The notes under the pieces are model-generated. The model saw nothing but the letters and a program-made list of their open reading frames with translations, made no database searches and had not been told where the DNA came from. This document shows, piece by piece, positions 16,101 to 23,816 of a stretch of DNA of 35,071 nt. The position numbers and the translations under genes were made by a program. The DNA is taken from assembly GCA_025062415.1 (NCBI GenBank), contig JANXAH010000183.1, positions 1 through 35,071 on the forward strand. Direction: 5' to 3'. The stretch is from Anaerolineae bacterium. Its GTDB lineage: Bacteria; Chloroflexota; Anaerolineae; B4-G1; DUEL01. How positions within the stretch are numbered: the stretch's first letter is position 1; every line of letters starts with the position of its first letter.

Positions 16101-17165
16101 TTACCGCATCACCAGGGCCATCACGGCCTTCTGGACGTGGAGCCGGTTCTCGGCCTCATCAAAGACAACAGAGCGCCAGCCAGACTTGGGGTTGGTGTTG
16201 TCTATGACGGAGTCCTCCACCTCCCAGCCCCGGTCGGCGGGCAGGCAGTGCATGTAGATGGCTTCGGGGTCGGCCAGGGCCATGTACTCCGGCGTCGCCT
16301 TCCAGTCCTTATAGCGGTCAAAGACTTCCTGGGCCAGTTTGGGATCGCCCACACCGACGGGGGGCTTGAACATCTGAACCGGAGCCCAGGCTTTGGGGTA
16401 GACGACGTGAGCGCCCTTCGCGGCCTCCTCAAAGTCGTGGACGATGCGGAAGGAGGAGCCGTTCCGTCGGGCGAACTCCTCGCAGGCCTTGATGACTTCG
16501 GGGTCCAGTTCCATCTCCGGCGGATGGGCCAGCGTCACGTCCATCCCCATCATCGTAGCGGCAACGATGGCGCTCTGGGGGACGGCGCGCGGCTTGTGCA
16601 CACTGGGAGAATAGGCCCAGGACATAGTGAAGCGGACGCCCTTGAAGGTGCCAAACTTCTCGTAGATGGTGAGGATGTCCGCCAGGGCCTGGAAGGGATG
16701 GCACTTATCGTCCTCCATGTTGAGGACAGGAATGTCGGCCCAGTAGGCGAAGTTACGGATCATCTCCTGGGCTGCGCCGTAGACCCAGTCCACCGGGTTG
16801 CCGTAGCAGCGGATAGCGATGGCATTGCCCATCCGGGAGAGGACGCGGGCCACGTCGGAGACGCGCTCGGTGGAATAGGCGACCTCCTTGCCCGGCAGTG
16901 CGGGGGTGTAAATCTGGCCCGGCGCCAGTTCAATGGCCTGGCCGCCCAGTTGGGCGATGCCCGAGGCGAAGGAACTGCGGGTGCGGAGAGACTGGTTGTA
17001 GAAAATCATATAGAGGATTTTGCCCCGCAGGATGTGGTCGTGGGGCTCGCCCATAGCATAGCGCCGCTTCAGGTCCAGCGCGACATCCAGGATGGTCTCA
17101 ATCTCCTCTTTGGTCCAGTCCAGGAGTGTGATGAAGTCACGGCCACGGAAGGTATCGGTCTTCAT
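16101..17165 (-). CDS. ygeW: YgeW/N-acetylornithine-type knotted carbamoyltransferase
   Basis: The 354-residue protein has NQSLRTRSSFASGIAQLGG (carbamoyl-phosphate loop), KCHPFQALADILT, MSWAYSPSVHKPRAVPQS (the long loop typical of YgeW and N-acetylornithine carbamoyltransferases, in the knotted region), MHCLPADRGWEVED (conserved HCLP) and DEAENRLHVQKAVMAL. It keeps all motifs that its downstream sister has lost. The start is ATG at 17165 with AAAGGAGG 7 bp upstream; the GTG at 17183 lies on top of that ribosome-binding site and is rejected. It follows the GntR gene by 43 bp. With carbamate kinase downstream it most likely runs in the phosphorolytic direction. The true substrate of YgeW proteins is unknown to me. 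Confidence 0.88.
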   Translation of the reverse strand: MKTDTFRGRDFITLLDWTKEEIETILDVALDLKRRYAMGEPHDHILRGKILYMIFYNQSLRTRSSFASGIAQLGGQAIELAPGQIYTPALPGKEVAYSTERVSDVARVLSRMGNAIAIRCYGNPVDWVYGAAQEMIRNFAYWADIPVLNMEDDKCHPFQALADILTIYEKFGTFKGVRFTMSWAYSPSVHKPRAVPQSAIVAATMMGMDVTLAHPPEMELDPEVIKACEEFARRNGSSFRIVHDFEEAAKGAHVVYPKAWAPVQMFKPPVGVGDPKLAQEVFDRYKDWKATPEYMALADPEAIYMHCLPADRGWEVEDSVIDNTNPKSGWRSVVFDEAENRLHVQKAVMALVMR

Positions 17166-17208
17166 TTGGGAGCCTCCTTTCACTGATTGCGTATGACGTA
17201 TTGCGTGT

Positions 17209-17937
17209 TTATTTTCTGACCACGTAGAAGCGAAACCGTTCGGGCACGAAGTAGTTGTAGGAGAAGTTCAGGGGGGTCCCGGCGACGTCAAAGAGCGTCT
17301 CCTCCAGCAGGAGCAGAGCATCTCCGGGGCGAACCTGGAGGCGCTGAGCAAGGGCACGGGTGGCGGGAAGGGCCAGGATTTCCGCCCGTGCTTCTTTCAC
17401 GCGCAGGGAAGGATTCTGGCGCAGGAGGTCCAGAACAGAGCCAGCGAAGCGGACTTTCAGGTCGTCGGGGGAGAGCCACTGGAGGGGGACGAAGTCCTCC
17501 AGATAGGCCACAGGCAGCCCGTTCACCAGCATCGTTCGGGAGACGCGGGTGAGCGGAGATCCAGGTTCTACCCGCAGCCGGTCCGCCAGCAGCGGGGTCG
17601 CTTCCACGACCTCGGCGACGACGTCTTGAGGGACGGCCTCCATCCCCAGACGGGCGGCGAGGGAGCGGACGCTCTCCAGTCGCTCCAGGCCGCTCTCCAG
17701 CCGATGCTCCGGAGCGACGAAGGTACCGGCCCCCTGCCGGCGAACAATTCGGCCTTCCTCTTCCAGGAGTCGGAGGGCTTCCCGGAGGGTAGCGCGGGAG
17801 ATACCCAGTTGGGCGGCCAGTTGAGCCTCTGGGGGGAGTTGCTCGCCCGGCTTCCAGTGGCCTTCCCGCAGGAGGGCTACCAACTGGTCATAGGCCTGGG
17901 CAGATAACGGTCGCCGGTCGGGCCGCAGGATGTGCAC
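17209..17937 (-). CDS. GntR/HutC-family repressor of the carbamoyltransferase operon
   Basis: The 242-residue protein has an N-terminal winged helix (about 10-80: AYDQLVALLREGHWKPGEQLPPEAQLAAQLGISRATLREALRLLEEEGRIVRRQGAGTFV) and a UTRA effector-binding domain (about 100-240, with LPVAYLEDFVPLQW and LNFSYNYFVPERFRFYV). The length fits HutC-type regulators. The frame is open to 18018, but the promoter at 17975-18002 and operator at 17957-17970 lie inside that extension. The start is therefore the GTG at 17937, which has only a weak upstream ribosome-binding site. It is the first gene of its own operon, so it probably represses itself and the downstream enzymes until an effector from the pathway binds. 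Confidence 0.9.
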   Translation of the reverse strand: MHILRPDRRPLSAQAYDQLVALLREGHWKPGEQLPPEAQLAAQLGISRATLREALRLLEEEGRIVRRQGAGTFVAPEHRLESGLERLESVRSLAARLGMEAVPQDVVAEVVEATPLLADRLRVEPGSPLTRVSRTMLVNGLPVAYLEDFVPLQWLSPDDLKVRFAGSVLDLLRQNPSLRVKEARAEILALPATRALAQRLQVRPGDALLLLEETLFDVAGTPLNFSYNYFVPERFRFYVVRK

Positions 17938-17956
17938 TGCCGGTCTCGCTCTAATG

Positions 17957-17970
17957 GTCAGATGTCTGAC
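17957..17970. promoter_or_regulatory. GntR operator overlapping the operon start site
   Basis: GTCAGA-TG-TCTGAC is a perfect 6-2-6 inverted repeat. It starts 4 bp downstream of the -10 box and covers the expected transcription start (about 17968). Position and symmetry fit a self-repressing GntR dimer site. Confidence 0.75.
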
Positions 17971-17974
17971 GATT

Positions 17975-18002
17975 ATTTTACCCGGAAGCGGAAAAATGTC
18001 AA
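17975..18002 (-). promoter_or_regulatory. sigma70-type promoter of the gntR-carbamoyltransferase operon
   Basis: Read on the - strand, -35 TTGACA (18002-17997) is followed after 16 bp by -10 TAAAAT (17980-17975). It drives gntR, both carbamoyltransferases and carbamate kinase as one unit ending at the 13785-13826 terminator. Confidence 0.8.
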
Positions 18003-18137
18003 GTTGGTTCGTCGTCACTGTCGTGGTTCAAGGGAAGCCCCGATGTCAACGTCGGGGATCAGGGGTGGGAAAGAGCGCCGAGGGCGCCTTCATCTGTCGG
18101 GCGCTCCGGGTGCCTGCTCCGTCGTGAGAGGTCTGTG

Positions 18138-18159
18138 GGGCAACTGCAAGCAGTTGCCC
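18138..18159. repeat. dispersed hairpin GGGCAACTGC-AA-GCAGTTGCCC
   Basis: A perfect 10-bp stem with AA loop. Two relatives with the core (G)GGACAACTGCAA(G/A)CAGTT lie at 25872-25899 and 25953-25982. It lies in the 320-bp gap between gntR and the tRNA, where I see no gene. Confidence 0.75.
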
Positions 18160-18220
18160 AACCGCCCGACAAATTTAGGACACACCCTGAGATATGGGTG
18201 CAGTCAAAGGGCGAAGAGGC

Positions 18221-18249
18221 TTGCGTTTCAATGCAAAGTGTGGTATAAA
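18221..18249 (+). promoter_or_regulatory. promoter of tRNA-Arg
   Basis: -35 TTGCGT (18221-18226), 17-bp spacer, -10 TATAAA (18244-18249). The predicted start is at about 18256, a few bases before the mature tRNA 5' end. Confidence 0.65.
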
Positions 18250-18258
18250 TAAGGCGAG

Positions 18259-18331
18259 GCCCCCGTAGCTCAGCAGGACAGAGCACCGGCCTCCGGAGCC
18301 GGTGGCCCGCGTTCGAGTCGCGGCGGGGGTA
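18259..18331 (+). tRNA. tRNA-Arg(CCG)
   Basis: The 73-nt cloverleaf has acceptor GCCCCCG/CGGGGGT (G1-U72 wobble), D arm GCTC-AGCAGGACA-GAGC, and anticodon arm CCGGC-CTCCGGA-GCCGG with anticodon CCG at 18293-18295. A 4-base variable loop and T arm CCGCG-TTCGAGT-CGCGG follow, with discriminator A. The CCA end is not encoded. It reads the Arg codon CGG, which is frequent in this G+C-rich window. Confidence 0.95.
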
Positions 18332-18348
18332 CTGGAAATGGGGGAGGA

Positions 18349-18391
18349 AAAGACTGCGCCGCAGCGGCTTTGCCGCTGCGGCGCAGTCTTT
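18349..18391 (+). terminator. GC hairpin after tRNA-Arg, probable terminator
   Basis: A perfect 20-bp stem (18349-18368 with 18372-18391) has a TTT loop. The 3' arm ends in CTTT and runs into CTCC, so the T tract is short. It isolates the tRNA from uvrB. The core is shared with the hairpin at 16062-16092. Confidence 0.75.
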
Positions 18392-18410
18392 CTCCCCGAA
18401 GAGGGACGCC

Positions 18411-18439
18411 CTGGCAAACCGATATGGACGCGGTATAAT
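18411..18439 (+). promoter_or_regulatory. promoter of uvrB
   Basis: -35 CTGGCA (18411-18416), 17-bp spacer, perfect -10 TATAAT (18434-18439). The leader to the uvrB start is about 165 nt. No LexA-type box was noticed. Confidence 0.65.
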
Positions 18440-18610
18440 AGAATGTATGGGAACGCTTCGGCCTTCGGAACCTGCAACAGCACCCTTTCGTCCTGAAATC
18501 GTACGATTCAGCCTCACCCCCCAGTGAAGAAAGATACGGGGCTCTCCGATGGCCGACATAACTTCCTGCCCTTTGTGTCCGCTGGGGTCTGAAACGGCCA
18601 GGTGAGCAAG

Positions 18611-20707
18611 ATGCCTCGCTTTCAACTTGTCTCCGAATTCCAGCCCACGGGCGACCAGCCGGAGGCCATCGCCGCGCTGGTGGAGGGGCTTCGCCGCGGC
18701 TATAAGCATCAGACCTTGCTGGGAGCCACGGGCACGGGCAAGACATACGTAATGGCCAAAGTCATAGAGGCCGTCCAGCGGCCCACTCTGGTCATCTCCC
18801 ACAATAAGACCCTCGCTGCCCAACTCTACGCAGAATTCCGCCAGTTTTTTCCCCACAACGCTGTAGAGTACTTCGTCTCCTACTACGACTATTACCAGCC
18901 CGAGGCCTATCTTCCTCAGTATGACCTGTACATTGAGAAAGACGCGGACATCAACGAGGAGATAGACCGGCTCCGGCTGGCGGCGACAGCCGCGCTCTTC
19001 TCCCGCCGCGATGTCATCATCGTCGCTTCCGTCTCCTGTATCTACCCCATCGGCGATCCGGAGGAGTGGGGCCGGGTGACACTGCGGCTGGCAAAGGGCG
19101 AGCGCCATCGCCGGGAGACCGTTCTGCGCCACCTGGTCAGCATCTACTACGAGCGCAACGACCTGGAACTGGCCCGCGGCCGCTTCCGGGTCCGGGGCGA
19201 CACGCTGGAGGTGATGCCCGCCTACGGTGAGACGGCCTACCGTATCAGTTTCTGGGGCGACGAAGTGGAGCACATCGCCGAGGTCCATCCCCTCACTGGC
19301 GAGGTCCTGGCGGTCCTGGACGAGGTGACCATCTTCCCCGCCAAGCATTTCATCACTCCGGAGGAGAAACGGGCCAAAGCCATCGCTGATATTGAGGCCG
19401 AACTGGAAGAGCGATTGAGAGAACTCCGGGCCCAGGGAAAACTCCTGGAAGCCCAGCGGCTGGAACAGCGGACCCGGTACGACATAGAGATGATCCGGGA
19501 GGTCGGCTATTGCGCGGGGATTGAGAACTACTCCCGCCACCTTCAACAGCGTCCTCCCGGCTCCCCGCCCTGGACGCTGATAGATTACTTCCCCGCCGAT
19601 TATCTGCTCATCATAGACGAATCGCATATGACGATCCCCCAGATTCAGGGGATGTACCACGGCGACCGGAGCCGGAAGGAGACGCTGGTGGAGTACGGCT
19701 TCCGGCTCCCCTCCGCGCTGGATAACCGACCCCTGACTTTTGAGGAATTTGAGGCACGGGTCAACCAGGTCATCTACACCTCTGCCACCCCTGGTCCCTA
19801 CGAACTTCAGAAAAGCCAGCAGGTTGTCCAGCAACTCATCCGTCCCACGGGCATCGTGGATCCCGAAATCATCGTCCGGCCCGCCAGGGGACAGGTGGAC
19901 GACCTGGTCGGGCGCATCCGGGAGCGGGTCGCGCGGGGGGAGCGGGTTCTGGTCACTACACTCACCAAACGAATGGCCGAGGACCTCTCCGATTATCTGC
20001 GGGAATTGGGGATCAAGGTCCACTACCTGCACAGTGAGATCCAGACCATAGAACGGGTGGAGATTCTGCGGGACCTGCGGATGGGCGTCTACGATGTGGT
20101 CGTGGGCATCAACCTCCTGCGGGAGGGGTTGGACCTGCCGGAGGTGAGTCTGGTGGCGATTCTGGACGCAGATAAGGAGGGCTTCCTGCGGTCGGACACG
20201 GCGCTGATCCAGACTATCGGGCGGGCGGCCCGCCATGTCCACGGCACCGCTGTCCTCTACGCCGACCGCATCACCGAGTCTATGAAGCGGGCGATAGAGG
20301 AGACGGAGCGCCGCCGGGCTATCCAGATCAAGTACAACGAAGAACACGGGATTGTCCCCACCAGCATTGTCAAGGAAATCCACGACCTGACCGACCGGGT
20401 GCGCGCCCAGACAGTCCGGGAGCCCTCCCTGCCTGTCACGATGATGCCCAAAGACGACCTGGCGCGCGTGATCCGGGAACTGGAGAAGGAAATGCGAAAG
20501 GCCGCGGAGGAACTGGAGTTTGAGAAGGCGGCGATGCTGCGGGACCGCATTTTTGAGTTGCGCAAGGTGCTGGTGGAGAAGGAAGAACAACTGCCGCCCT
20601 GGGAGCGGGACCGACGATTGGCTGCGTTGGATAGTTCTCTCGCCGGGGCCTCACCGACGAGGGCAGAACAGGATGCGCGTGGAGGGAAAGGTCGTCATCG
20701 GCGATAG
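18611..20707 (+). CDS. uvrB: UvrABC excinuclease subunit B
   Basis: The 698-residue UvrB is the damage-verifying helicase-like subunit of nucleotide excision repair. The sequence shows [10 protein letters not shown], Walker [10 protein letters not shown], the beta-hairpin region [50 protein letters not shown] (DESH), [47 protein letters not shown] and a C-terminal UVR domain ([24 protein letters not shown]). ATG 18611 is preferred over GTG 18602 because AGGTG lies just upstream of it. The last ~30 residues (from about PWERDRR) go beyond the usual end of the family, and the final 35 bp overlap the methyltransferase gene. The restriction-modification pair seems to have been placed directly against the uvrB 3' end. 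Confidence 0.97.
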   Translation: MPRFQLVSEFQPTGDQPEAIAALVEGLRRGYKHQTLLGATGTGKTYVMAKVIEAVQRPTLVISHNKTLAAQLYAEFRQFFPHNAVEYFVSYYDYYQPEAYLPQYDLYIEKDADINEEIDRLRLAATAALFSRRDVIIVASVSCIYPIGDPEEWGRVTLRLAKGERHRRETVLRHLVSIYYERNDLELARGRFRVRGDTLEVMPAYGETAYRISFWGDEVEHIAEVHPLTGEVLAVLDEVTIFPAKHFITPEEKRAKAIADIEAELEERLRELRAQGKLLEAQRLEQRTRYDIEMIREVGYCAGIENYSRHLQQRPPGSPPWTLIDYFPADYLLIIDESHMTIPQIQGMYHGDRSRKETLVEYGFRLPSALDNRPLTFEEFEARVNQVIYTSATPGPYELQKSQQVVQQLIRPTGIVDPEIIVRPARGQVDDLVGRIRERVARGERVLVTTLTKRMAEDLSDYLRELGIKVHYLHSEIQTIERVEILRDLRMGVYDVVVGINLLREGLDLPEVSLVAILDADKEGFLRSDTALIQTIGRAARHVHGTAVLYADRITESMKRAIEETERRRAIQIKYNEEHGIVPTSIVKEIHDLTDRVRAQTVREPSLPVTMMPKDDLARVIRELEKEMRKAAEELEFEKAAMLRDRIFELRKVLVEKEEQLPPWERDRRLAALDSSLAGASPTRAEQDARGGKGRHRR

Positions 20708-21908
20708 CCGCAATATGGCTGAAGTGGCGGACGAGAGTATTGGATTGGTGGTCACCTCGCCGCCCTACTGGCATCTGAAGGACTACGGAGTGCCGGGCCA
20801 GATCGGCTATGGCCAGACGCTGCATGAGTACCTGATGGATTTAAGCCGCGTCTGGCGGGAATGCTGGCGCGTGCTGATGCCGGGCCGCCGGCTCTGCATC
20901 AACGTGGGCGATCAGTTTGCCCGCGCTATCATCTATGGCCGATACAAAGTCATCCCCCTTCATGCTGAAGTGATCGCCCAGTGCGAGACTATCGGGTTTG
21001 ATTATATGGGCGCCATCATCTGGCAGAAGAAAACAACGATGCGGACGACTGGGGGAGCCGTCGTAATGGGGTCGTTTCCCTACCCACCCAATGGTATCGT
21101 GGAACTGGACTATGAATTCATCCTTCTGTTTAAAAAACCCGGCCCCCCTGGAAAAGTACCGCCGCAGATAAAGAAGGCGGCACAGCTGAGCCGGGACGAA
21201 TGGAAGGAATACTTCTCCGGCCACTGGACTTTCGGAGGTGAGCGACAGATTGCCCACGAAGCAATGTTCCCGGAGGAACTCCCCCGCCGACTGATCCGGA
21301 TGTTCTCTTTCCCCGGAGAAACCGTCCTGGACCCCTTTCTGGGCAGCGGCACGACGGTCCGCGTTGCGCTGGAGCTGGAGCGCAGTGGGATCGGCTACGA
21401 AATTCAACCCGCCTTTCTTCCCATTATTCGGGAAAAAATGGGACTTCTCTTTCCAGTGACCATTGTTCAACGGGAGCAGACGTATCCTCCGGTAGATCCT
21501 CCCAAAGGTTACACTCCACGGGTCAAGGATGCTCGTCCGCTGATGGACCCCCATCTAATGCGATTGGGTGCTGAAGCGGTATATAGGGTCGTTGCGGTTC
21601 AGGACGATCTGACCCTTCGGATGGACAACGGTTGGGTGATTTCTCTGCTGGGAATCCGAATTTCTCAGAAGCGCAGGGAACAGGCAATGGAGTACCTGCG
21701 CCGATACATCCTTGGAAAACAGGTCTTTCTGCGTTTTGACCTTCCGCCTCAATCGTCGGAGGCGCCCATTCCTGCCTATCTCTACCTAACCAACAAGATC
21801 TTCGTCAACCGCAAGATGATAGAGATGGGTCTGGCCGATGCCGACCGCGAAGTCTGGCATCGGTATCGGGATAAGTTTCTAAAAGCGGAGGCCCGACGTA
21901 ATGGCTAA
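20673..21908 (+). CDS. beta-class DNA (cytosine-N4) methyltransferase fused to a C-terminal SNase-like domain
   Basis: The 411-residue protein opens with the catalytic motif IV TSPPYW (about residues 28-33), which is typical of N4-cytosine methylases. Motif [11 protein letters not shown], comes later (from about residue 219), the order of the beta class. With the MjaI-type endonuclease next door the predicted target is CTAG. From about residue 300 a second domain begins ([26 protein letters not shown] ... [24 protein letters not shown]), with the strand pattern of the staphylococcal nuclease/thermonuclease fold. It lacks the Arg and Glu after the LLG strand that the nuclease needs. It may be a nucleic-acid-binding domain rather than an enzyme. 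The ATG at 20673 overlaps uvrB by 35 bp; the longer frame runs inside uvrB. Confidence 0.87.
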   Translation: MRVEGKVVIGDSRNMAEVADESIGLVVTSPPYWHLKDYGVPGQIGYGQTLHEYLMDLSRVWRECWRVLMPGRRLCINVGDQFARAIIYGRYKVIPLHAEVIAQCETIGFDYMGAIIWQKKTTMRTTGGAVVMGSFPYPPNGIVELDYEFILLFKKPGPPGKVPPQIKKAAQLSRDEWKEYFSGHWTFGGERQIAHEAMFPEELPRRLIRMFSFPGETVLDPFLGSGTTVRVALELERSGIGYEIQPAFLPIIREKMGLLFPVTIVQREQTYPPVDPPKGYTPRVKDARPLMDPHLMRLGAEAVYRVVAVQDDLTLRMDNGWVISLLGIRISQKRREQAMEYLRRYILGKQVFLRFDLPPQSSEAPIPAYLYLTNKIFVNRKMIEMGLADADREVWHRYRDKFLKAEARRNG

Positions 21909-22599
21909 AGAATGGGTTCTGAATATCGCTTTCAACCGCTGGCAATTGAACCGTCCCAAATATGTAGGGCGGGTGGTGGAGGCTATCCGGGCCTGTGCAC
22001 CGAAGTCACTGGAAGAATGGGAACATTACTACTTCAGCGAGGTTCCCAGAAAGCACGTCCCCGCAAAGTGGCAGATGTTAGGCAACACGATGCAGGAGCA
22101 TCTGGAAGAGTTAGGACGTCGGCTCTACGCAAAAATCAGCGAGCAGTTGCGGGCTGAAGTGGATGCTATTACCGAAGAGGAGTGCGTTGCTTATGTGCGT
22201 GATGTAGTTATCCGCCGTACTTACGAGGGTTATCTCACAGAGAAGCGGACTATCTATGAGCAACTGGAGCAGGCGCTGGGAGTGAAACTGCAACCTGCAC
22301 CGGACGAGTGGGATCGTCGGTATAATGTGGATTTCTTCATATCGGTCGGGACCCGCCTCGTCGGCCTTCAGATTAAGCCGGTCACCTATGGACAGATACC
22401 AGAGTTGCACCGATGGCAAGAATGGATGAGGAATTCCCACCGGCGGTTTGAGGAAGAAAAGGGTGGAAAGGTCTTTATTGTCTTTTCTCTGACCGAAAAA
22501 GGTGGCAGGAAGCGTATTTTGAACGTGGAAGTTATAGACCAGATTCGTGGTGAACTCTGGAGGCTAACATCCGATGACCAAACTTCGCCTCACCCGTGA
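21901..22599 (+). CDS. MjaI-family type II restriction endonuclease (predicted CTAG)
   Basis: The 232-residue protein resembles MjaI-type endonucleases from its first line: [41 protein letters not shown]. MjaI cuts at CTAG. A PD-(D/E)XK-like core is visible as NVDFF (D144) followed by VGLQIK (Q157, K159), that is D...QxK rather than the common D...ExK. The ATG overlaps the methyltransferase stop by 8 bp, so modification and restriction genes are translationally linked with the methylase first. The 3' end overlaps the YgeY-like gene by 26 bp. Family recognition is from memory of sequence features and needs a profile search. Confidence 0.75.
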   Translation: MAKEWVLNIAFNRWQLNRPKYVGRVVEAIRACAPKSLEEWEHYYFSEVPRKHVPAKWQMLGNTMQEHLEELGRRLYAKISEQLRAEVDAITEEECVAYVRDVVIRRTYEGYLTEKRTIYEQLEQALGVKLQPAPDEWDRRYNVDFFISVGTRLVGLQIKPVTYGQIPELHRWQEWMRNSHRRFEEEKGGKVFIVFSLTEKGGRKRILNVEVIDQIRGELWRLTSDDQTSPHP

Positions 22600-23761
22600 C
22601 GAACGGGCCCAACTGGTGGCCTTTCTGCAGGACCTGGTGCGGATTCCCAGCCCTCCCACCCAGGAGGGGCCGCTGGCGGAGCGGATGGCCCAGGAGATGG
22701 AGCGGCTGGGCCTGCGGGAAGTTCGCACCGACCGTATCGGCAACGTCCTGGGCTGGGTGGGCCAGGGAGATGGGCCGGTCCTGATGTTCAACGGCCATAT
22801 GGACACGGTGGCTCTCACGAACCCCAGCGCGTGGAGATGGGATCCCTTCGGGGGAGTGGTGGAGGGGAAGTACCTCTATGGCCTTGGCTCCTGCGACATG
22901 AAAGGAGGACTCGCCGCAATAGTCTACGGCGCATATCTCCTGCGGCGCACCGGGCTCCCCAAACGGGGCCGCGTCGTTGTTGCAGGGGTGGTCCAGGAGG
23001 AGCCGTGCGAGGGACTCGGCAGCCGGGTCCTCATAGAGGAAGAGGGAGTCCGGCCCGACTGGGTCGTCATCGCCGAGCCGACGAACCTGGAGGTCGTCCG
23101 CGGTCAGCGGGGCCGGATAGAGATTGAGGTGACCGTCCACGGCCGCACAGCCCACGCCTCCCGCCCCGATCTGGGGGAGAACGCCATCTACGCGGCGGCG
23201 CGGCTGGTCTTCGGCCTGGAACTTCTCTCCGGCCAACTGAGCAACGACCCCTTCCTGGGGGCGGGAAGCCTCGCCGTGACTGAAATCCGGAGCCAGGCAG
23301 CCAGCCGCAACGCCATCCCCGACCGATGCAGCCTCGTCATAGACCGCCGGCTGACGCTGGGGGAGACGGAGGCGATGGCCCTGGCAGAGGTCCAGCGGGT
23401 CATCACGCGCGAGGGGGTCCGGGCCGACGTGGGGGTCGCAGAGTTCCAGGAGACCAGTTACACCGGCTATGCCCGTCGGGTCCGGAAGGTCTTCCCTCCG
23501 TGGGTGATAGAAGAAGGACACCCTCTGGTGGACGCGCTGGTGCGGGCCGTACGGAAGCAACTGGGCCGCCGCCCCCGGATGACCGCCTGGCAGTTCTCCA
23601 CGGAGGGGGCCTACACCGCGGGGATCGCCGGGATTCCCACCGTGGGCTTCGGCCCCGGCGACCCGGCCCTGGCCCACACTACCGACGAGCATGTCCCCGT
23701 GGACGATGTCTGTGCGGCGGCAGAGGTCTACGCCCAACTGGCCGCTGAACTGATGGGATAA
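22574..23761 (+). CDS. ygeY: YgeY-family selenium metabolism-linked M20 hydrolase
   Basis: The 395-residue zinc hydrolase of the M20 (ArgE/DapE) family has the metal and catalytic residues in FNGHMDTVAL (His, Asp), GLGSCDMKGG (bridging Asp), VVQEEPCEG (Glu pair) and TTDEHVPVD (His). Segments VRGQRGRIEIEV, NDPFLGAGSLAVTEI, DRRLTLGETEAM and TGYARRVRKVFPPWVIEEGHPLVDALV align by eye with E. coli YgeY, including its [23 protein letters not shown] segment. YgeY is encoded in the E. coli cluster with ygeW and the carbamate kinase yqeA. Both partners are present here about 5 kb upstream in a separate - strand operon. The exact substrate is unknown; an amide or carbamoyl-type bond is plausible. The start follows GGAGGCTAACATCCG and overlaps the endonuclease gene. 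Confidence 0.88.
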   Translation: MTKLRLTRDERAQLVAFLQDLVRIPSPPTQEGPLAERMAQEMERLGLREVRTDRIGNVLGWVGQGDGPVLMFNGHMDTVALTNPSAWRWDPFGGVVEGKYLYGLGSCDMKGGLAAIVYGAYLLRRTGLPKRGRVVVAGVVQEEPCEGLGSRVLIEEEGVRPDWVVIAEPTNLEVVRGQRGRIEIEVTVHGRTAHASRPDLGENAIYAAARLVFGLELLSGQLSNDPFLGAGSLAVTEIRSQAASRNAIPDRCSLVIDRRLTLGETEAMALAEVQRVITREGVRADVGVAEFQETSYTGYARRVRKVFPPWVIEEGHPLVDALVRAVRKQLGRRPRMTAWQFSTEGAYTAGIAGIPTVGFGPGDPALAHTTDEHVPVDDVCAAAEVYAQLAAELMG

Positions 23762-23816
23762 GACGGGTCAGGTGGGCGGCAAGCCACCCGCCTAACCTTC
23801 TCTCCCCGGAGGAGCA

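Noticed and set aside
20520-20672. 462-residue version of the methyltransferase beginning inside uvrB
   Set aside because: The added 51 residues are the frame-shifted UVR domain; methylase similarity begins right after ATG 20673.
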